DNA from: Acinetobacter sp. N54.MGS-139 | Lineage (GTDB): Bacteria > Pseudomonadota > Gammaproteobacteria > Burkholderiales > Burkholderiaceae_F | Direction: 5' to 3' | Assembly (NCBI GenBank): GCA_000980495.1 | Contig: LARN01000017.1 | Span: 1-41,209 of the forward strand | DNA length: 41,209 nucleotides | In this document: one piece after another, positions 1-7,773 of the stretch | Position numbering within the stretch: position 1 is the first letter of the stretch | Layout: each line of letters opens with the position of its first letter | Notes under the pieces: model-generated | What the model was told of the DNA's origin: nothing | The model's input: only the letters and a program-made list of their open reading frames with translations | Databases searched by the model: none | Translations under genes and position numbers: made by a program

Positions 1-272
1 TCAACGTAACCGAAATTCTTGATTTTCATCAGAAGATCGACTCCGCTGTGGTAACCGCAGTGACGGCAGAAACTGTCGCCTTTCCCAAACTTGTCGGTGT
101 AGGAGAAACGATCCACACCCGCGCACCAGGGACATTCCAGGTTCTTGGTTTGGAAGATCATTTCATTCGCACCGGCGGACAGAAGAATACTTTTGTAATG
201 GCCTTGAGCACGAGAAAGGATGGTGTTCACCGTGCTTTGGCTGATACGAAGTTTGTGGGTAGTAAGTTCCAT
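1..272 (-). CDS. Primase-type zinc-ribbon protein, N-terminal part (partial)
   Basis: An open reading frame runs on the minus strand from an ATG at 272 to the window edge, so only about 90 N-terminal residues are visible. A Shine-Dalgarno-like AAGGA lies 8 bases upstream of the ATG. From about residue 47 the protein shows a zinc ribbon: CPWC, then a DRF-like stretch, then about 20 residues on CRHCG. This arrangement is that of the zinc-binding domain at the start of phage P4-type and mobile-element primase/helicases, where it contacts template DNA. The Toprim or helicase part would lie outside the window. The preceding 45 residues resemble no domain I know. It may belong to an integrated element to the left. 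The zinc ribbon is clear; the primase assignment is inference. Confidence 0.6.
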   Translation of the reverse strand, partial: MELTTHKLRISQSTVNTILSRAQGHYKSILLSAGANEMIFQTKNLECPWCAGVDRFSYTDKFGKGDSFCRHCGYHSGVDLLMKIKNFGYV

Positions 273-320
273 CGGATGTTTCCTTTTAAAGAAAATTCGA
301 CGTCCCGCTCTGTCCCCTAA

Positions 321-348
321 TTTTGGCGAACACGGCGGTTCGCCAAAA
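321..348. repeat. Perfect 11-bp inverted repeat upstream of the primase-like gene
   Basis: The arms 321-331 (TTTTGGCGAAC) and 338-348 pair perfectly around a six-base loop. It lies about 50 bases upstream of the minus-strand zinc-ribbon gene. Either strand has a short T-run in its outer arm, so it could be a terminator of something arriving from outside, an operator, or a leader hairpin. Its GGTTCGC core recurs in the hairpin at the right edge of the window (41171-41209). Confidence 0.5.
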
Positions 349-815
349 AATGAGAAGATATTCGAAGGGTGGTAAATCCTTCTGAACAAGTTTCGAGTAA
401 ATCGAAATGACGTGTCTTGTCTTAACACACGAGCTTATGAAGCAGCCACACATTCAACGCGCCACTATACGGAGATTTTTTTCTTTTTATATGAGCGTTT
501 ACCACTAATATTCATAACTTTTTCTCCCCTCTTTCCGTCTTGAGAACAGCTTTATTCTTCTCTCTTAATCATTATTTTTTATCCTTTTGTTTTAAAAGGA
601 ATATTTTTAAGTTAAATTCCTCTTTTCCAAGAGTCTCTCTTCTCATTCTCCTTCATTTAAATTGTGAGTTTTTGCTTCAGAAATGTTGTATTGATGCTAA
701 AAGAGGCCGATTTACTTAAATTGAGGCGCCCTCCTCCCTTTACTTCTCACGAGAAGGTACAGTAACGCCATTCATTAGGGTTTCTTCTAACCCAATCATA
801 AATGAGGATATAGAA
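349..815. other. Intergenic region upstream of rubrerythrin, AT-rich, no gene seen
   Basis: No reading frame with a credible start and domain was found here. The stretch 470-660 is strongly T-rich on the plus strand. The rubrerythrin promoter should lie between about 660 and 790, but I cannot pick out one convincing -35/-10 pair. A small hairpin (GGGTT 778-782 with AACCC 789-793) sits in the probable 5' leader just before the ribosome-binding site. Confidence 0.4.
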
Positions 816-1400
816 ATGGCTGAAACAAAAAGCGTTGCAGGTACACAGACTGAGAAGAACCTCGCAACTTCTTATTTGAATGAATCCCAGTCCTACGCTC
901 GGTACACTTTCTATGCACAGAAAGCTGCGAAAGAAAGCTTCTTCCCGATCGGATATGCATTTAACGAAACAGCCGCGAACGAACTCCGTCACGCCAAGAT
1001 CTTTTTAGGCTTCTTGCCCGGCGGTAAGCTTGTTGCCGAAGTCCCGACTGATTCCGTAGCCATTGGTTCCACCGAAGACAATCTTAAGATCGCCATCGAC
1101 GAAGAAAGATTCGAAGGCGTTAAGGCATATCAAGCCTATGCCGATGTCGCCGACAAGGAAGGCTTCCCTGTCATCGCCTCTCACTTCAGAGCAATCGCTC
1201 AGATCGAACAGCACCATCTCGATCGTTTCCAGACCTATCTTGACCAGCTCCAGAAGGGAACCATCTGGAAGAGAGAAAAACCGATTCTTTGGCAGTGCCT
1301 GGTTTGCGGTTATATCTATGAAGGTACAGAACCTCCTGTTAAGTGCCCTGCTTGCGATCATCCGTATCAGCATTACATCGGCTTGGACATTTACCAGTAA
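816..1400 (+). CDS. rbr: Rubrerythrin (non-haem di-iron peroxidase)
   Basis: Cytoplasmic peroxide-scavenging protein of anaerobes and microaerophiles that reduces hydrogen peroxide with electrons passed through a rubredoxin centre. The 194-residue protein has the full family layout. The di-iron four-helix domain carries the ligands E23, E56-x-x-H59, E97 and E131-x-x-H134. The C-terminal rubredoxin-like domain has C161-x-x-C164 and C177-x-x-C180. The ATG has an AGGAT site 8 bases upstream. It stands alone, with about 540 bases before it and a hairpin terminator after it, so it is probably monocistronic. Its presence supports an oxygen-sensitive lifestyle. No PerR- or OxyR-type operator was recognised. 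Confidence 0.96.
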   Translation: MAETKSVAGTQTEKNLATSYLNESQSYARYTFYAQKAAKESFFPIGYAFNETAANELRHAKIFLGFLPGGKLVAEVPTDSVAIGSTEDNLKIAIDEERFEGVKAYQAYADVADKEGFPVIASHFRAIAQIEQHHLDRFQTYLDQLQKGTIWKREKPILWQCLVCGYIYEGTEPPVKCPACDHPYQHYIGLDIYQ

Positions 1401-1453
1401 TTGGCAAAAAGGTTTGAACTTTCAACGTTCATAAGTCCTGAATAGCTTGAAGA

Positions 1454-1490
1454 AACGGCACCTGTTTTGCAGCGGGCGCCGTTAATTTTT
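1454..1490 (+). terminator. Rho-independent terminator after rubrerythrin
   Basis: AACGGC (1454-1459) pairs with GCCGTT (1478-1483), with further CC/GG pairing inside, and is followed by TTAATTTTT. It lies 54 bases after the rubrerythrin stop. Confidence 0.65.
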
Positions 1491-1657
1491 GCCCTCTTCT
1501 CCGAGGTTTTCTAATCTTCGAGGCACCCGGAGTTTCCTAAAAGCCATTGCTAAGTGAAATGGTGCTTTGACTTCGCAATCATCGCTGTATCAAAATTTGT
1601 TCTTCTGTTCTTGCTTCGACCTCTAATTATTATTTTTGCCGCAGACACTTACCTCTG

Positions 1658-3568
1658 ATGAAAATCCTCTGTGCTCTCCTCTTGCCTATTCTTCTTCTGT
1701 CCGGCTGCGCATCCGTGACGGTCTCTAACATTAACAGTGAAGAGTATTTGGTTCAGCGCCGCGGCGACGTCATCTCTCAGGGACGGCTGAGCGACCCAAC
1801 CAACACGGTTCTCACAGCGCTGGGGCTTACGGACTGCGAAAACAGAATGCAGTTCTGCATTAACTCGGTTGGTGAAAGCTCTGTAACGGACAACGAGTCC
1901 AAAATTTCCGCACTGGCAGAGATGTGGCTTTTTAGGGCAATGCGTGCACAAAAGGATGCGCAGCTCCTTAAAGATGCTGGGGAATTTCAAGACGAGCAAA
2001 AACTCAACGCCCAACTTCTAAACGACTTCATCCAGACAGCTAAATATTCTTACGCTTATTTGTTTTTCTCCGGCAGAAAAATCAGCGACCGTGCCCTTGA
2101 AGATCGGCAAACACAGGTGAAGGACTATTACAACTTCGCAGTGCAAAATGTCATCGAGCAGCTCTATCGAGCAAATAAAGGCAAGGCTTTAACGGATTTT
2201 CCTGTTCGCGAAGGCAAATGGAACATCTATATCAGAAATCCTGAACAACTATCGGAACACGCGGAAACGGTTAAAGAGTTGGTTCCGGACACCGTCCTTT
2301 CTTTTAAAGGTCTTAAAAATCAATATTCAGCGGACGGTCTCGGTGCCCGCATGGTGCTTTCCACAGAGGGATCGGCAAAGGAAAAAGATCAGCCTTGGCG
2401 GCTTATGCCTTATTCTTCGGTTACGGCAATGATTTCGTTTCCCGGAAAATCTCTGAATCAAATTCTTAGCGCTGACGATATCGTTGTCTCAACGTACGAT
2501 CCGTCCTTTGTACAGAGCGTCAAAATCGGGAAAACCGTCGTTCCGCTGTCGGCAAATTTCAGCGGCGCTTATGGTCTTTGGCTTGCCAACTCCGACTTTG
2601 CCTCTAACTCTCTCAGCACGATTTTCGGACACGGAAACATCATCGATAAGCCTACCGTCTATCTGATGCGTCCTTATCGCAAGGACCTTAGGACCATCAT
2701 TCTCATTCACGGCTTGGCCAGCAGTCCCGAAGCATGGGTGAACACAGCCAATGAAATCATGGGAGACAAGCTGCTTCGCGATAACTACCAGATTTGGCAA
2801 GTCTACTATCCCACAAACATTCCGCTCCTAATCAACCGCCAGGAGATTGCGCAGGCAATCAATCGAACCATTGATCATTTTGATCCGTCACGTACAAATC
2901 CGGCCAGTAAAGACATCACGCTTATCGGACATAGCATGGGTGGGATCCTCACGAGACTCCTCGTTTCCGACTCAGGCAACACGATCATCGATGCCCTAGA
3001 GCAGAAATATCCTCAGGCATCTGAAAAAATCAACCAAATGGATCCGAAATTCAAGAGTATTCTTCGGTTCAAACCCCTCCAAGGCGTATCAACCGCAATA
3101 TTTTTAGCGGCTCCTCATCAAGGAACTCCTTACGCTGACGCAAGCTGGGCGAGATACCTCGCATCCTTTGTCAAGCTGCCGCTCTCAATCGTGAATAAGC
3201 TTGGAGAAATGACGCTGATGATATTTGGTCAGGACTTACCGCGAGAAATTAACATGACGGGCGTGGACAACTTGTCTGCCAAGGATCCTACGATTCGTGT
3301 TTTCGCCAAACTCCCAATATCTCGAAATGTGACGTACTACTCCATCATCGGACGAGAAAACCCTGAAGGTCCATTGGAAGAGTCTTCTGACGGAATCGTA
3401 CCTTACTGGAGTTCTCATTTGGACGGTGCGGCCAGTGAGAAAGTCATCGTTTCCGGCCATTCCGTCCAGGAAACGCCCGAAGCAATTATTGAACTAAGAA
3501 AAATTCTGAGAAATCAACTCGTTGATCAGAATGTCTCGCAACGTACAAAGGCCGTGAAGGCTAATTGA
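1658..3568 (+). CDS. Large lipoprotein alpha/beta hydrolase (esterase/lipase-like)
   Basis: Predicted outer- or inner-membrane-anchored lipoprotein of 636 residues. The first 17 residues form a lipoprotein signal with lipobox LSGC (Cys17). Residues about 25-330 have no recognised domain. The C-terminal half is an alpha/beta hydrolase: LIHG at 349-352 is the strand/oxyanion turn, GHSMGG at 424-429 holds nucleophile Ser426, and SDG (Asp578) and GHS (His601) supply a plausible acid and base. The layout resembles PGAP1-like or lipase-type esterases acting on acyl esters, but the substrate cannot be read from sequence. The ATG lacks a good Shine-Dalgarno site, but the signal peptide fixes the start. 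It stands alone between rubrerythrin and a minus-strand ATPase. Activity is likely; the exact role is unknown. Confidence 0.82.
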   Translation: MKILCALLLPILLLSGCASVTVSNINSEEYLVQRRGDVISQGRLSDPTNTVLTALGLTDCENRMQFCINSVGESSVTDNESKISALAEMWLFRAMRAQKDAQLLKDAGEFQDEQKLNAQLLNDFIQTAKYSYAYLFFSGRKISDRALEDRQTQVKDYYNFAVQNVIEQLYRANKGKALTDFPVREGKWNIYIRNPEQLSEHAETVKELVPDTVLSFKGLKNQYSADGLGARMVLSTEGSAKEKDQPWRLMPYSSVTAMISFPGKSLNQILSADDIVVSTYDPSFVQSVKIGKTVVPLSANFSGAYGLWLANSDFASNSLSTIFGHGNIIDKPTVYLMRPYRKDLRTIILIHGLASSPEAWVNTANEIMGDKLLRDNYQIWQVYYPTNIPLLINRQEIAQAINRTIDHFDPSRTNPASKDITLIGHSMGGILTRLLVSDSGNTIIDALEQKYPQASEKINQMDPKFKSILRFKPLQGVSTAIFLAAPHQGTPYADASWARYLASFVKLPLSIVNKLGEMTLMIFGQDLPREINMTGVDNLSAKDPTIRVFAKLPISRNVTYYSIIGRENPEGPLEESSDGIVPYWSSHLDGAASEKVIVSGHSVQETPEAIIELRKILRNQLVDQNVSQRTKAVKAN

Positions 3569-3710
3569 TGCCGGAGATTTTTCCTACAGCGGTTTTTCCA
3601 GACCTGAGCGCTCTGTTCGTCCAGATGACAAAACCTCAGAGAGAATGGAAAATTTCTTCTCTCCTAGGAATACGTCCAACAGCAGCTATAAATGCGGCAT
3701 TCGGAATTTT

Positions 3711-4931
3711 TTAGAAGTTTGCTATCGGTTCTGCCAAGAAATCCACAAGATTTCTTACCTTGATGCCCTCAATGTCTCCTGTCATCAAATCTGACAAAGT
3801 GAGTACGAGTTTCGGGTAGTTGTCTTTGATCTGCTTGAGCGGTGCTATTTCTCGCTCTAAATTTTCCGGTGTTAATTGGTAGCAGACTTGAACATAGAGA
3901 ACCTCCTCGTCCTTTGAGGCCACAAAGTCCACTTCTAATGTTCCCATCTTTCCTACGGAGACTCGAAAACCTTTTTGTCGCAGATTGAGGTAGAGGAGGT
4001 TCTCTAAGATGCCGGCGATATCCGACGGTCGATACCCGAGAACAGAATTTCTGATCCCCACGTCTGCAGCGTAGATCTTTTCTTGCGTCTCCAGATACTT
4101 CTTGCCTTTAAGGTCAAAGCGTTTCACACGTTCGATGACAAAAGCATTCTCTAAGTAGTCGAGGTAGTTATAGGTAGTTTCAACGCCTAATTTTCGACCT
4201 TGGCTCTTCAAGAAGTCTGAGATGTTTTTGGCGGAAAAAGTACTGCCGACGTTGTCAAAAATGAATTGGATGATTCGATTCAATAGTTCGGTATCGCGGA
4301 TGTTATTTCGAGAGACGACGTCTTTCAGCAGAACGGAATTGAAAATATCGTTGAGATATTGAGCGGTAGCCCGAGGAGATGCCTGAAGCTCGTGAAGTCC
4401 CGGCAAGCCGCCGAACCTCAGAAAAGCATCGAAGGATTTATGAATGTCTTCGCCACTATCTTTTCTGAATTCTAAAAACTCGTCAAAGGAAAGCGGAAAC
4501 ATCTGAATTTCAACATAGCGGCCGGCTAAAAGCGTTGTTAACTCTCCCGACAGAAGTCTTGCATTCGAGCCGGTCAGAACAATTTCGCACTCACAATCGA
4601 CCCGCAAGGCGTTTACGGCCTTCTCCCACTCCTTAACGTTTTGAATCTCGTCAAAAAGCAAATGCATTTTTGTTCCGGCTTGAGAAGAGAGTCCACAGAC
4701 ATAATCATAGAGGGGCTGAGATTCCGTAAGGTTCGAGTATTTGAGAGATTCAAAATTGATATAGACAATATTCTTTTCCTCGATTTTCTTTTCACTAATC
4801 AGCCAATCTCTGTAGAGTTTGAGCAATGAACTCTTTCCTGAACGTCTCATTCCTGTAATCACGCGAACAAGTTCTGAACCGTGAAAAGAGGTGAGCTGAT
4901 TAAGATAACGGTCACGAGGAAAAATCGTCAT
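3711..4931 (-). CDS. AAA-family ATPase with DUF4143 domain
   Basis: About 406 residues. The N-terminal AAA_14-type ATPase has Walker A GMRRSGKSS near residue 32 and a Walker B hydrophobic run ending DEIQNV near residue 92. A C-terminal DUF4143 region follows (about 195-370), with a winged-helix-like linker and an EVDFVAS segment reminiscent of nuclease-like folds. The family is widespread and patchily distributed in gut bacteria, and its function is unknown. I prefer the ATG at about 4931, preceded by GAAAGAATC. A TTG five codons upstream (4946) is the alternative. The AT-rich upstream region and single-gene context are typical of this accessory family, which is often laterally transferred. 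The family call is secure; the biological role is not. Confidence 0.88.
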   Translation of the reverse strand: MTIFPRDRYLNQLTSFHGSELVRVITGMRRSGKSSLLKLYRDWLISEKKIEEKNIVYINFESLKYSNLTESQPLYDYVCGLSSQAGTKMHLLFDEIQNVKEWEKAVNALRVDCECEIVLTGSNARLLSGELTTLLAGRYVEIQMFPLSFDEFLEFRKDSGEDIHKSFDAFLRFGGLPGLHELQASPRATAQYLNDIFNSVLLKDVVSRNNIRDTELLNRIIQFIFDNVGSTFSAKNISDFLKSQGRKLGVETTYNYLDYLENAFVIERVKRFDLKGKKYLETQEKIYAADVGIRNSVLGYRPSDIAGILENLLYLNLRQKGFRVSVGKMGTLEVDFVASKDEEVLYVQVCYQLTPENLEREIAPLKQIKDNYPKLVLTLSDLMTGDIEGIKVRNLVDFLAEPIANF

Positions 4932-5126
4932 GATTCTTTCATACAAGAAAATTTAGGCCTGATTCTCAAAAGTTTCTTTTATAAAAGAAATTTTCTAAAT
5001 TATAAATAAAATTTTCGATATAAAAGAAACGTCCTCTTATCCAACTATAAGGAGATAGAACTTTTCTTGAAAAGGGCAGCCCCTGATGAAGTTTTCCCTT
5101 CCGAAACGATTTGTAAAATTTAGGTG

Positions 5127-5132
5127 TATACT
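5127..5132 (+). promoter_or_regulatory. -10 element of tRNA-Glu promoter
   Basis: TATACT sits 19 bases upstream of the mature tRNA 5' end, in an AT-rich stretch. No convincing -35 hexamer at 16-18 bases was found, so only the -10 is called. Confidence 0.45.
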
Positions 5133-5151
5133 TTCGTCACATTTCGACGAA

Positions 5152-5227
5152 GTCCCTATCGTCTAGAGGCCTAGGACATGACCCTCTCAAGGTCAGAACA
5201 TGGGTTCGAATCCCATTGGGGACGCCA
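5152..5227 (+). tRNA. tRNA-Glu (anticodon CTC)
   Basis: A 76-base cloverleaf including encoded CCA. The acceptor arms GTCCC... and ...GGGGAC pair, the T-arm has GGTTCGAATCC, and the anticodon stem TGACC/GGTCA encloses loop CTCTCAA, giving anticodon CTC for GAG codons. The body is close to the usual proteobacterial tRNA-Glu, but CTC rather than TTC indicates a second glutamate isoacceptor. It is flanked by accessory genes on both sides, as is common for tRNA loci. No att-like duplication of its 3' end was found nearby. Confidence 0.93.
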
Positions 5228-5337
5228 CAAAAATCACGAGTCTTTTTCCAATTCCTATCCATAGACTTACCGTCATCCCATGTTTTCTGCTTGAATAATC
5301 CAATTAGGAAACATCAACTTTGGGAAATTTATATTCT

Positions 5338-5763
5338 CTACCTCAGCGTTATAACTAATTCCTTTCCTAACGCCCTTAAGGCCTTCTGGATCGTATCTAT
5401 TTTTGTAGCATGACGGATATCTGTAAGTCTTGTGACTTCTTGAGGTTTGACCTTCATTTTTCTAGCCAAATCTATAGGACGCACATTTGCTTGAACCATA
5501 GTATTCAGCAGCAACACCTTGGCAACCACGGAAGCAGGCAACTCAATTGCAATTTCTCCGCTTTTAACGGTGGAACCGACCGGAAAAGCCTTCCGATCTT
5601 CTATATAGAAGTCAATAGCCGAAATCAGTGCATCGCGAGCATTGTTTTTAAGCTCTTCTAAATCCCATGCTTCGGTAATAGCTTCCGGGACATCACGGAA
5701 CTTGGCAATGAACCCGCCTTCATTATTCGACTCGACGGTTGCCGGATAAAGATAGTTTGACAA
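5338..5763 (-). CDS. hicB: HicB-family antitoxin with HTH domain (solitary)
   Basis: A 141-residue type II antitoxin. The N-terminal half (about 3-60) is the degenerate RNase-H-like HicB fold: YPA start, GGFIAKFRDVPEA, then a helix with DALISAIDFYIE. The C-terminal half (about 85-141) is the DNA-binding part, with NVRPIDLARKMKV and VTRLTDIRH matching the Xre-like helix-turn-helix of HicB proteins. The start is a TTG at 5763, preceded by AAGGA at 6-7 bases, which decides it. HicB normally neutralises HicA, an mRNA-cleaving toxin, and represses the operon. No intact hicA is adjacent; a possible relic lies just upstream. It is probably an orphan antitoxin. Confidence 0.85.
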   Translation of the reverse strand: MSNYLYPATVESNNEGGFIAKFRDVPEAITEAWDLEELKNNARDALISAIDFYIEDRKAFPVGSTVKSGEIAIELPASVVAKVLLLNTMVQANVRPIDLARKMKVKPQEVTRLTDIRHATKIDTIQKALRALGKELVITLR

Positions 5764-5829
5764 GTTGGTTCCTTTAACCTTTGGCGCGGCGCCCCAAGAA
5801 AAGCCTTACTCACTTCAGAGGTCTATCTG

Positions 5830-5966
5830 ATTCTTTCTACTACAACCAAAAAAAAACACTTCTCACATTAACCGCAAACTTATTGTTTGGATGCTTGACC
5901 TGCGGCTCTGTGAAGATAGTCTTCTTCGAAGCAGAAACAAAATCCGGCACCCTCCTAAAGCCGAAC
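5830..5966 (-). pseudogene. Possible degraded hicA toxin relic upstream of hicB
   Basis: On the minus strand, directly upstream of hicB where hicA usually lies, one frame reads KKTIFTEPQVKHPNNKFAVN followed by VRSV. This is reminiscent of the HicA C-terminal pattern (basic VxHP..., then a TLRSI-like helix). There is no start codon, no glycine-serine-histidine active-site segment and no proper end. The resemblance is short and judged by eye, so it may be chance. Confidence 0.25.
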
Positions 5967-6267
5967 CGTTCTCAAGCTCAGTAGAAGCTATTCGCATAAT
6001 TGTTATAAGCAATTTTGTTTATTTTATAATCTTTTTGGTTTATAGGATTCTCTTTAATTTTTTATCGTTGAATTAATTCGGGTTAAATCCAACAACAAAG
6101 ACTACATTCCCTATGCAAAATGTTTCTTGTTGTTAATTGCAGATCAGGCTAGGTCTTGCGCATCTCCGTGCAAGTTCCTTCAACGTTCGCCGTCGTTGTG
6201 ATCATTATTCATCGCTGCGAATGTTGAGGACGCATCGTTCGCAGCGTCACGGAGGCTTTATCAACTA
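5967..6267. other. Intergenic stretch left of the IS200/IS605-type element
   Basis: AT-rich from about 5990 to 6140, then mixed composition. I found no reading frame with a recognisable product on either strand. It should contain the left target flank of the tnpB element, but I could not match it to the gene remnant on the right side. Confidence 0.35.
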
Positions 6268-6309
6268 GGCCCTTAAATCACCGTCATTCATGACGGTGAT
6301 TTAAGGGCC
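6268..6309. repeat. Perfect 42-base palindrome, putative left-end hairpin
   Basis: Arms of 19 bases (GGCCCTTAAATCACCGTCA and its complement) surround TTCA. There is no T-tract on either side, so a terminator is unlikely. The central CGTCATTCATGACG matches the centre of the right-end hairpin except for one base. Confidence 0.75.
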
Positions 6310-6500
6310 CCACAGACTCGTGGTTCGGCATATTTTGATACCTGATTTGTCGGTGGAAATAGAGGGCCCATCACGGCTGATTTCGGAATAAGAGAAACGG
6401 AACCAAAGATATTTCTCCCCAAAATTTACCGTATCGTTTTTCCCTATGATGCAACTTATCCGACTCCGTTACAATGGGTTATTACAGTGGGGGAACATAA

Positions 6501-7697
6501 GTGTTAATCAGGCGCGGTTTCAAATTTCAACTAAAACCAAATGGGATGCAGATTCAACTGATGAAGCAATTCTGTGGCTGCGCCCGTTACGTCTACAACC
6601 GCACCTTATCTCTTGAAAGGTCGATCTACAAGAAAGACAACAAGCACTCCTTCAAATACGCTGAGGCCGCAAATAGACTGCCTGATTGGAAAAAGAAAAA
6701 CCCTTTTTTAAAAGACTGTAACGCTCAAGTTCTTCAACAATCATTAAAAGACTTGGAGCGAGCTTATAAGAATTTTTTCGGGAAACGAGCGAATTTTCCC
6801 AAATACAAAAAAAAGTACCGACATGACTCCATTCGATTTCCCCAAGGCGTTGAACTTGATGAAGTTAAACAACAGATAAGACTTCCGAAAATAGGCTGGA
6901 TGGGATATCGAAAAAGCAGGGACATCATCGGAACCATTAAGAATGTTACTGTCAGCCGACGCGGGGAGAAATGGGATGTCAGCATACAGACTGAGTATGA
7001 AGTCGTCTCATCTGCTCCGAACCCTTCCGAAATAGGCATAGATATGGGAGTAAAACGTTTTGCGACCCTGTCAAACGGTGACTTCGTTGAACCTCTCAAC
7101 CCTTTCAAGCAGGAGCAGGAAAAACTTGCAAAACTTCAAAGAAAGCTTGCGAGACAAAAGAAAGGAAGCAGAAACAGCAGAAAGACAAAGCGAAAAATTG
7201 CTCGATTGCACCGCTATATAGCCGACAGCCGAAGAGATTTTCTTCACAAGATTTCGACAAAGATAGCTAAAAACCACAGCATCATATACGTCGAGGATCT
7301 GAAAGTCTCGAATATGTCCGCTTCTGCCGGTGGAACAAAAGAATCCCCGGGCAAAAACGTTAGGCAAAAAAGCGGACTGAATCGATCCATTTTGGATCAG
7401 GGATGGTATGGCTTTTTCCAGATGCTCTCCTACAAATTAGAGCAGAGAGGAGGAAAGCTGATAAAAGTTGATCCCAGAAACACGAGCAGAACTTGTCCGC
7501 GGTGCGGACTTGTCTCGGCAGAGAATAGAAAATCGCAAGCAACCTTTGCATGCATTGGCTGCGGTTACCGCTCCAACGCAGATGAGGTCGGAGCGATAAA
7601 TATATTAAGGGCCGGACGGGCCCGGTTAGCCTGTGGCATGAGTGGTGCAGTAAGGCCGCTGTCAGCAGGAACCCAAAGAGACCGACTGCAGCATTAG
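6501..7697 (+). CDS. tnpB: TnpB, RNA-guided RuvC nuclease of IS200/IS605 family
   Basis: 398 residues, full length for the family. The N-terminal helix-turn-helix/WED region opens with a basic stretch GFKFQLKPN typical of OrfB. The RuvC active site is complete: Asp181 in GIDMGV, Glu265 in YVEDL, Asp361 in NADEVGAINI. The zinc finger has C332-x-x-C335 and C351-x-x-C354 inserted before the last aspartate. TnpB is the ancestor of Cas12; with an omega-RNA from the transposon end it cuts target DNA next to a short motif and promotes retention of the element. The start is GTG at 6501, preceded by GGGGGA. No catalytic residue is missing and the C-terminal tail is intact, so the protein may be active. 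tnpA is absent. Confidence 0.95.
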   Translation: MLIRRGFKFQLKPNGMQIQLMKQFCGCARYVYNRTLSLERSIYKKDNKHSFKYAEAANRLPDWKKKNPFLKDCNAQVLQQSLKDLERAYKNFFGKRANFPKYKKKYRHDSIRFPQGVELDEVKQQIRLPKIGWMGYRKSRDIIGTIKNVTVSRRGEKWDVSIQTEYEVVSSAPNPSEIGIDMGVKRFATLSNGDFVEPLNPFKQEQEKLAKLQRKLARQKKGSRNSRKTKRKIARLHRYIADSRRDFLHKISTKIAKNHSIIYVEDLKVSNMSASAGGTKESPGKNVRQKSGLNRSILDQGWYGFFQMLSYKLEQRGGKLIKVDPRNTSRTCPRCGLVSAENRKSQATFACIGCGYRSNADEVGAINILRAGRARLACGMSGAVRPLSAGTQRDRLQH

Positions 7698-7773
7698 GCT
7701 ACGGCCGCTGCAGAGGTAGTATGGAATCCTCGTCATTTATGACGAGGAGGATGTCAATCGTCTTAACAAATTC
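7600..7773 (+). ncRNA. Putative omega-RNA (reRNA) of tnpB plus guide
   Basis: In this family the guide RNA scaffold overlaps the 3' end of tnpB and runs to the right end of the element, with the guide copied from the flanking DNA. Here the expected structures are visible: a stem CTGCAGC (7686-7692) with GCTGCAG (7707-7713) enclosing a GGC/GCC inner stem, then the terminal hairpin 7727-7748 and the end motif ATGTCAA at 7757. The guide would be the first 16 or so bases after 7757. The 5' boundary is a guess. Confidence 0.5.
7727..7748 (+). repeat. Right-end hairpin of the IS element
   Basis: TCCTCGTCA (7727-7735) pairs with TGACGAGGA (7740-7748) around TTTA. The sequence GAATCC before it and GGATGTCAA after it match the conserved right-end pattern of IS605-group elements, where the Y1 transposase binds the hairpin and where the omega-RNA scaffold ends. 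Confidence 0.8.

Larger units (their letters stand above)
6268..7757 (+). mobile_element. IS200/IS605-type element, tnpB only (IS1341-like)
   Basis: The right end is well defined. After tnpB comes GAATCC, a 9-bp hairpin (7727-7748) and then GAGGATGTCAA ending at 7757, the usual right-end arrangement of IS605-group elements. The left boundary is inferred: a perfect 42-base palindrome at 6268-6309 shares the core CGTCATT-N-ATGACG with the right-end hairpin and lies about 190 bases before tnpB, as left-end hairpins do. No tnpA (Y1 transposase) is present, so movement would need a TnpA supplied in trans. The exact left tip is uncertain by some tens of bases. Confidence 0.6.

Noticed and set aside
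48..320. 90-codon plus-strand frame at the left edge
   Set aside because: Opposite to the zinc-ribbon gene, which has real cysteine pairs and a ribosome-binding site; the plus-strand translation has no recognisable feature.
5152..5227. tRNA-Glu as integration site of an island
   Set aside because: No integrase gene and no repeat of the tRNA 3' end was found within the window.
6268..6309. Reading the 42-base palindrome as a transcription terminator
   Set aside because: No T-run follows on either strand and no gene ends near it; the shared core with the IS right-end hairpin favours an element end.
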